Shown one piece after another: positions 58,184 through 64,000 of a stretch of 64,000 nt of DNA (its first letter is position 1; every line of letters starts with the position of its first letter). The stretch is from Ctena decussata (lineage: Eukaryota; Mollusca; Bivalvia; Lucinida; Lucinidae): assembly GCA_963989385.1 (NCBI GenBank), contig OZ022502.1, positions 54,615,454 to 54,679,453 on the forward strand, written 5' to 3'. The position numbers and the translations under genes were made by a program. A model generated the notes under the pieces. It made no database searches and was not told the DNA's origin. It saw only the letters and a program-made list of their open reading frames with translations.

Positions 58184-58779
58184 TGTTACGACCTGGCGGA
58201 GGTAACAAAAAGATGGAAGTAAACCAGCAACAAGCCTGTTTTTAAACTTAACAAAATTTATTTACATGTACATCAAAATAAAACAGTCATTTGTTAATCA
58301 AGAAAATATGTAATTTAAGATACCTTATTTTAGTCTGAATGTCCCTCAGAATTTAAAACAAAAGTCCTTTAATAATTTCTGATCCCAGAAAATAAAGTCT
58401 GTATGAGCACATGAATATTTCCAAATCCAATATATTTAAATTCCAGTATAACTTATTTAACTATAGACTGGTGAAACTTACAAAGATGCTCTAAATGAAA
58501 ATCTCTCCTCTTTATATAATATCTAGGAACATTCCGGAACTAACCAAAAATAGATCTTACCAAAAAGTACTCAATTCTGACATAATTTCATACCAGAAGA
58601 TTCTTAATGTTTACAACAGAAAGGTCTAATATTTTCTCAGTACTAAAAATAGTTATTCCAGAATGTTCTAAAGTACAATGTAAACAACTTGTTTATTTCA
58701 AACCTAGTAAACATCTAAAAACTGCAAAATCATGGTAAAAGAAAATATTCACACCAACTTAAACACCATATTCATAACA
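58184..58779 (-). repeat. 5' LTR of the Gmr1-type element
   Basis: 596 bp, identical by eye to the 3' LTR, including TATA box and AATAAA. CTGG target duplication at its outer edge. Confidence 0.92.
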
Positions 58780-59860
58780 CTGGACAGTGGAAACGTACCT
58801 GACTGTCAGTAAATGTATCACAAACACCACTAGTTACAACGTTTCTTTCATTTCGAACTAGGATGAGGTCTAGCAAGGAAACAGAATTTTCAGTAAAATG
58901 AGTTGGCTCGGTTATAAGTTGTTTAAGATTATACTGCTGAATCAGATCAAGTATTTTATTATTAGATGCGTTGAGCATGTTAAAATTAAAGTCTCCTAAA
59001 ATGACAGTGTCAGATATTCCCGCATTTATGGCCCTGTCAAAGCTTTCAGATATAAGATTAAAATACTCTGCAGAACTATTGGGTGGTCGATAGAACCCCC
59101 CAATCAAAATGGGTTTTCCTCTGAGGCTTATTTCAGTCCAAACTGCCTCTAAATTTGCGATCTCGAGATCATGTCTCCGTTTAAAAGAAATACTGTCGCG
59201 TATGTAAATAACTACACCACCACCGATACGTGCGGCCCTATCACATCTTAATGGTTCATGAAACTGCTCGATCGAAATGGAGTCATTGGATATGCTTGTG
59301 CTGAGCCAGCTTTCAGTAAACACCATTACATCGTATGCAATAGACTCGCATCTGACTAGGTCAATTTTTGGTAGCAAACTTTGGACGTTGAGATGAAAAA
59401 GGGTAAAGAGATGTTGAAGATTTTCTGTTGAAAGTGTAGATGAATCGCTAGACAGTGACATCTCTTCGATAGAGTCTGGCCCAGGGTTGGGATGGACATC
59501 GCCGCTTAGTAAAATTAAGTTAAAAGTCCACTGAATTAGAATTAATATGCAAAGTTTTCCTAACCAAAGATAGCACCAATGCTGATTTCGGTCAGTATTA
59601 TCAGACGCGTGTATTTTCATGTAAGGAGATCGTATGCGTTTGAAGACCTCTAGGTTACTTTGAATATTGATTACAATGCTAAGTAGTCCAATGTTATATG
59701 CACAGTAACGTTGAAGTATGAAAAGGATAAGTAAAGGAGCGAGCAAAGTAATTTTACATCGAAAATGTTTCTTGTACTCAGTTCTGAATCTGAGAGATTG
59801 AAATACCCCGTCTGACCCCCCTAGACCGTCTGATGTATATCTAAAATGACCTAGGTGCAA
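58780..59860 (-). pseudogene. LINE APE endonuclease part with 2A-like motif
   Basis: Minus-strand frame from ATG at 59860; the true start is uncertain. Residues about 1-120 include hydrophobic stretches (LLAPLLILFILQ; LCILILIQW), followed by GDVHPNPGP (59503-59477), a match to the 2A-type D(V/I)ExNPGP signature except H for E. Then the apurinic-type endonuclease: FHLNVQSL, FTESWLS, GGFYRPPNS, ILGDFNFN and SLLDLILV. A RFHCPV stretch stands where SDHxPV is usual. The frame is cut by the LTR element at CTGG. The reading phase resumes correctly on the other side at 52427, so the insertion is clean. Confidence 0.85.
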
Positions 59861-61021
59861 GCTAATAAGTAAAGAAGATACAGCAGAACAAGGCCAGAGG
59901 GATCAGAAACGGTATCTACTAAAACAGTATCCTCGGGTTGACACACTAAGACAGCAAAACAGGTATATGTACTGCGAGAGCAGACAGATAAGCTAAGATG
60001 AAGAACAATCTTAAAAAGAACAGAACAATACATTTTGAGAGGAAAGAAAAAAAAATATTGGCTTACTGGTAGTTTGAAGAAATAGATAATTTCTTGTGGA
60101 TCAGTTTTGACTATTTCAAACATGTAAGTATGTGTTTGTTGTCGCAAAACAAGAAAAACATAATAAATGCGCATACACGTACACATGCACGTGCATGCCA
60201 GCACGCACGCATGTATGTGTACACGCTGGGGCACACATACTTACATTGTTTAAAGGATACCACGGAACAGAGCATACAATCGAACATTTATACACATTAT
60301 ATACATAACAACAAACTATTGGATTAGCTAAGAGAAAGGGCATCCAGGTGGAAACAAACACTCAACAGTTAAGATCAGCCCTCACAGCCCGACAAGGGCC
60401 GTTCCCAGCTGGGTATTTATTCTCACAATGAGTTCATATACGTCCAAACACATGTCCCGCGGGATACCCTGTCTCACGACTTTACGCATTTCCTGAGGCC
60501 GCAGTAACGTAGAAATCGGTGAAGATATGGGGAGAAACGGCAAACAACAAAACGTATGTAGATAGTAAAAGGTTTGGTAAAAGGTTGTGGCATTTTTTCC
60601 TTATCTCAAGAATCTTGATAAATGATAATGTACTGTTACTGAACATACAGTTTGATGTAGTGATAGAGTGCCACAACATTTTCTAACCTGATATAAATCA
60701 GATATGTACGATAGGCAAATCATAAGCGTTTATTTCAAGCGGGCATGCGACGTCGAGACAACGTCAGTTTAACGTTTATGAACTGTCTTAAAACAGCGCC
60801 TGCTATATGATATTTCATCAGTGCAGCGTGAGCTTTCCGCCGACGGCACACCCACGCACACACCAAAAATTACAATTGGCAAGAATGTATACCAAAAATT
60901 TCAAACAACAGTGCAATTATCTTGGGACTTTCTATGTTACAATATACATTATTTAATTTCAAAATTATCAAGTTCGTACGTATTCAGGAGACACAGCTTC
61001 ACGTGCACAGCTTAGCAGGCA
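59861..61021 (-). other. LINE leader region
   Basis: No convincing ORF1. A 127-codon frame (59851-60234) is driven by (CA)n-type low complexity at 60160-60235. GACGTC/AACGTC motifs recur near 60750. Confidence 0.55.
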
Positions 61022-61110
61022 CATGACGTCGTAATGACATCGCACTGACGTCGATGCGACGTAATGACGTCACATAGACGTCAGTACGACGTCATTCGGA
61101 CGTCATGCTC
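61022..61110 (-). promoter_or_regulatory. GACGTC (CRE-like) cluster at the LINE 5' end
   Basis: Six GACGTC palindromes in under 90 bases (near 61025, 61049, 61065, 61077, 61088 and 61098), including one full TGACGTCA. They lie just inside the LINE 5' terminus, where internal LINE promoters sit. CREB/ATF binding is inferred from the core motif only. Related blocks occur at 40363 and 49736. Confidence 0.5.
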
Positions 61111-61127
61111 CCGCTAGAAGAATAATT

Positions 61128-61525
61128 ATGCGGTTCAAGAGTTATAAGCGTTTTCGCTAACTGATAACGGACGGACGGACGGTTCAACTTGTGCTCAGCA
61201 AAGCCTCGTCCATCAAAAAAGACGGTTATGCATGCGAGTCGTTAGATAATGTTGACATGTATAAGTATGCAAAATTTTATCGAAAAATAGAATGCGGTTC
61301 AAGAGTTATAAGCGTTTTCGCTAACTGATAACGGACGGACGGACGGTTCAACTTGTGCTCAGCAAAGCCTCGTCCATCAAAAAAAGACGGTTATGCATGC
61401 GAGTCGTTAGATAATGTTGACATGTATAAGTATGCAAAATTTTATCAAAATATAGAATGCGGTTCAAGAGTTATAAGCGTTTTCGCTAACTGATAACGGA
61501 CGGACGGACGGTTCAACTTGTGCAG
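61128..61525. repeat. Array block 3
   Basis: Three monomers of ~164-170 bp (CGCTAACTGATAACGG near 61155, 61319 and 61489), each followed by (ACGG)n and GTTCAACTTGTGCTCAGC. Closely similar to one another and to 49018-49400. Confidence 0.85.
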
Positions 61526-61605
61526 TCAGTTTACACACATCAATATTATAAAATGTTCTTTTAATGTGTTAGCTGTGACAAGGGATTTATGTTTTTGTCG
61601 GTAAC
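61526..61605. other. Junction of two repeat blocks
   Basis: Short non-coding stretch; nothing recognised. Confidence 0.4.
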
Positions 61606-62802
61606 AGTCCTGTAATAGATACACACTAATTTAGTGTGTATGGGGAATTATGTAGTGAGCAAGACATGTTCCATTTTAAGTTCTTTTAATTCATATTTTA
61701 GTCCATGATTCAACTAAGTTCAAATACTTAAATTTCTAATAATTTACTAATTTAATTTCATACAGGACAGCGATCTTGGCATGAATTTATTATCATTAAA
61801 ACTGTCAGAGTGACGCAGCACAGCAGTTGAAAATAAATACATCTTGATATATTAAAAGACATAACATCCCCCCCCCCCACTGAAGAAAGCATGAATAAAG
61901 ATGTTATCAAACAATTTCTCTAGAAGCATGGCAACCTCATTACCAATGGCCAGGTGCAATGGCAAATTATTGAAAATTCAACTGACAAATCAAATCACAT
62001 TCAACATCACACAGACTTCCATTCATACCGACAGTAGCAACTACAAGATAAAGACAATAATCCCATGATATCAAATGTATTACAAAATACATGAATACTA
62101 TTTAAAAACAAAACTTTTCATTGAGTATTACTTTTATTCGGAGCAGAAAGTAACCTAAACCCAAATTTAAACTTGCTGGAAAATATATATATATAAATTA
62201 GAAAAAATCTTTACCCAGATTCTCCACCATGTAATAGATACACACTAATGTCTTTTCTCTTTTAGTGTGTATGGGGAATTATGTAGTGAGCAAGACATGT
62301 TCCATTTTAAGTTCTTTTAATTCATATTTTAGTCCATAATTCAACTCAGTTCAAATACTTATATTTCTAATAATTTACTGTCAGAGTGACGCAGCACAGC
62401 AGTTGAAAATAAATATATCTTGATATATTACATCTCCCGGAGAAAAAGACATAACATCCCCTCCACTGAAGAAAGCATGAATAAAGATGTTATCAAACAA
62501 TTTCTCTAGAAGCATGGCAACCTCATTACCAATGACCAGGTGCAATGGCAAATCATTGAAAATTCAACTGACAAATCAGATCACATTCAACATCACACAG
62601 ACTGCCAGTCATACCGACAGTAGCGACTACAAGATAAAGACAATAATCCCATGATATCAAATGTAATACAAAATACGTGAGTACTATTCAAAAACAAAAC
62701 TTTTCATTGAGTATTACTTTTATTCGGAGCAGAAAGTAATCTAAACCCAAATTTAAACTTGCTGGAATATATATATATATAGATATATATATATATATAT
62801 AT
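61606..62802. repeat. ~0.6-kb tandem repeat, copies 1 and 2
   Basis: Copies start near 61613 and 62231 with TAATAGATACACACTAAT and its facing TTAGTGTGTATGGGG, a small hairpin. They share GTCAGAGTGACGCAGCACAG and AAGCATGGCAACCTCATTACC, and end in AAACTTGCTGGAA followed by (TA)n. Non-coding. Confidence 0.85.
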
Positions 62803-63251
62803 ATATGTAAGGGGAGATATGGGGCAATACATCAAACATTAATCCCTTTCGTAGCACTGGATCCTGTGAGGGATACAATTATGATTGGAATATTTATATA
62901 GGGAGATTTCATGAAAGCATGTGAATCAAGAAAATACAAAATAATCATGAAAATGTTTTTTTTTTGTTTTTTTTTTTTTTTTTTTTTTGGTGGCCATTTG
63001 CAATTTCGAATTCGAACTGGGGCCGTGAAACGGCCGTCTTCTAGCAAAAACGACCATTTTTCAATTTTTTGGTCGTTTAATGTGAATTTGAACAGTAAAT
63101 TGTGAAACATTTTCATGATTATTTTGTATTTTCTTGATTCACATGCTTTACCTGTAGATATGTTGAAATTTTGACTTTGTAAACTCTGAAGAAGGCGAAA
63201 GCCGAAAGCGCTCAGTAACTTCACAATTTTGCACTGTTTATGATTAAATCT

Positions 63252-63285
<34 letters not shown>
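62803..63285. mobile_element. Foldback element inside a (TA)n tract
   Basis: Bounded by TATAGGGAGATTT (62897-62909) and its inverse (about 63245-63257). Inside is a perfect 45-bp inverted repeat (62914-62958 and 63105-63149) around a T-run loop. Between the right inner arm and the right end lies a ~95-bp segment with GAAGAAGGCGAAAGCCGAAA. Non-coding. Confidence 0.8.
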
Positions 63286-63292
<7 letters not shown>

Positions 63293-63830
63293 TTAGAAAA
63301 ATTCTTTACCCAGATTCTCCACCATGTAATAGATACACACTAATGTCTTTTTCTTTTAGTGTGTATGGGGAATTATGTAGTGAGCAAGACATGTTCCATT
63401 TTAAGTTCTTTTAATTCATATTTTAGTCCATAATTCAACTCAGTTCAAATACTTAAATTTCTAATAATTTACTAATTTAATTTCATAACTAATAACTGTA
63501 ATTTCTTCTTGAGTAAAACATAACTAAATTTAGGATGGTAAAAGGCCAACAATATAAACTGTTCAATTCAATGCCAAAGATCTTACAGACTAAAACTTTC
63601 TCACAACTCTCTCTAATACATTTGCTGGTACCATGCTTCTGGGAGACAAAGATAGCTAATTAAACATCAAAGACATAATGTTTATTTTGACATGGAACTG
63701 ACCCTTGATTAACGCTACAGGACAGCGAGCTTGGCATGAATTTATTATCATTAAAGCTGTTAGAGTGACGCAGCACAGCAGTTGAAAATAAGTATATCTT
63801 GATATATTACAGTCCTATCGAGGCTTCTAT
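63286..63830. repeat. ~0.6-kb tandem repeat, copy 3
   Basis: Resumes after the TA tract with the same TTTACCCAGATTCTCCACCATG and TAATAGATACACACTAAT blocks. It carries an extra ~230-bp segment (about 63485-63715) and ends with GACGCAGCACAGCAGTTG. Confidence 0.8.
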
Positions 63831-64000
63831 CTCTGAGCTCCTAACTCATGGCCACGAGGCGAGGGAAGAAGGATGGGGTGCTGCACATTGCGTGGCCTTG
63901 AAAATAATACCAAAATCTCCTCAGCTTTCTAAAATATCCATGCTCAATATAATCATTATTCTTCTGATCTCCAAACCCCTAAAATTAATGCAGCTGCCCC
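63831..64000. other. Non-coding DNA to window end
   Basis: No feature recognised. Confidence 0.4.

Larger units (their letters stand above)
52432..58779 (-). mobile_element. Gmr1-type Ty3/Gypsy LTR retrotransposon (integrase before RT)
   Basis: 6348 bp on the minus strand, nested in the LINE. Two 596-bp LTRs look identical. CTGG flanks both ends (52428-52431 and 58780-58783). Order: 5' LTR, primer-binding site, gag, CCHC knuckle, protease, integrase, RT, RNase H, polypurine tract, 3' LTR. Integrase upstream of RT is the hallmark of the Gmr1-like group, which was described as having Ty1/copia-like gene order within Ty3/Gypsy. Every enzyme motif is intact; the only visible lesion is one in-frame TAA in gag. 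Confidence 0.92.
49408..61127 (-). mobile_element. Full-length APE-type LINE, split by an LTR element
   Basis: Minus strand. ATGCGGTT lies at both edges (49400-49407 and 61128-61135), an 8-bp target duplication inside the array monomer. Without the nested LTR element and its duplicated target it is about 5.4 kb. Order 5' to 3': GACGTC-rich 5' end, ~1.2-kb leader, endonuclease, RT, C-terminal zinc-like motif, 3' untranslated region with an AATAAA shortly before the end. Confidence 0.85.

Noticed and set aside
59851..60234. 127-codon frame as LINE ORF1
   Set aside because: Much of it is CA-repeat low complexity, with no CCHC, coiled-coil or RRM signature.

Overview
The window is eukaryotic and repeat-dominated, with no bacterial-style operons, rRNA or CRISPR. 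It most resembles a bivalve mollusc genome. The reasons are AT-rich DNA, several families of tandem-array elements that end in ACGG/ACGT-type microsatellites (architecture reminiscent of bivalve 'pearl' and Helentron-like elements), tRNA-derived SINEs, and young Ty3/Gypsy and APE-type LINE insertions. The species cannot be named from the sequence. Almost all convincing protein-coding sequence belongs to retrotransposons. Only one locus (22903-23151) looks like possible host exons, and it is weak.

Layout. 1-3802: non-coding DNA with palindromic MITEs. 3803-12650: complete Ty3/Gypsy element, plus strand, with 1.2-kb LTRs, a CATC target duplication and one intact 1695-residue Pol. It has no recognisable gag, and the Pol carries an unusual C-terminal extension with two chromodomain-like modules. 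14127-15856, 20490-22798 and 24317-28823: array-carrying elements with hairpin ends, nested in one another. 18835-19085, 23225-23482, 24065-24315 and 29308-29570: SINEs. 29790-42705: a patchwork of terminal-inverted-repeat (TIR) elements (Harbinger-like, hAT-like and unclassified), palindromic MITEs and further arrays. 43590-61525: one satellite-like array broken up by a long-TIR element capped with poly-G/poly-C (44447-47417), a 5'-truncated LINE (47459-49017) and a full-length 5.4-kb LINE (49408-61127). The LINE is itself split by a Gmr1-type LTR retrotransposon (52432-58779, minus strand). 61600-63830: three copies of a ~0.6-kb repeat with a foldback inserted in a TA tract.

Two systems stand out. 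First, the Gmr1-type element encodes integrase upstream of reverse transcriptase, the reverse of normal Ty3/Gypsy order. It has a long coiled-coil, SCAN-like Gag and two LTRs that look identical; its only visible lesion is one in-frame stop inside gag. Second, at least three sequence-unrelated families of non-autonomous elements share one end design. The 5' end is AACAAG, then a short hairpin, then a family-specific motif. The 3' end repeats that motif as one arm of a terminal hairpin (loop often TTC) and finishes in TAA or TAAAAA. Hairpin stems differ between copies by compensating changes, which suggests selection on structure. No transposase for them is seen here.
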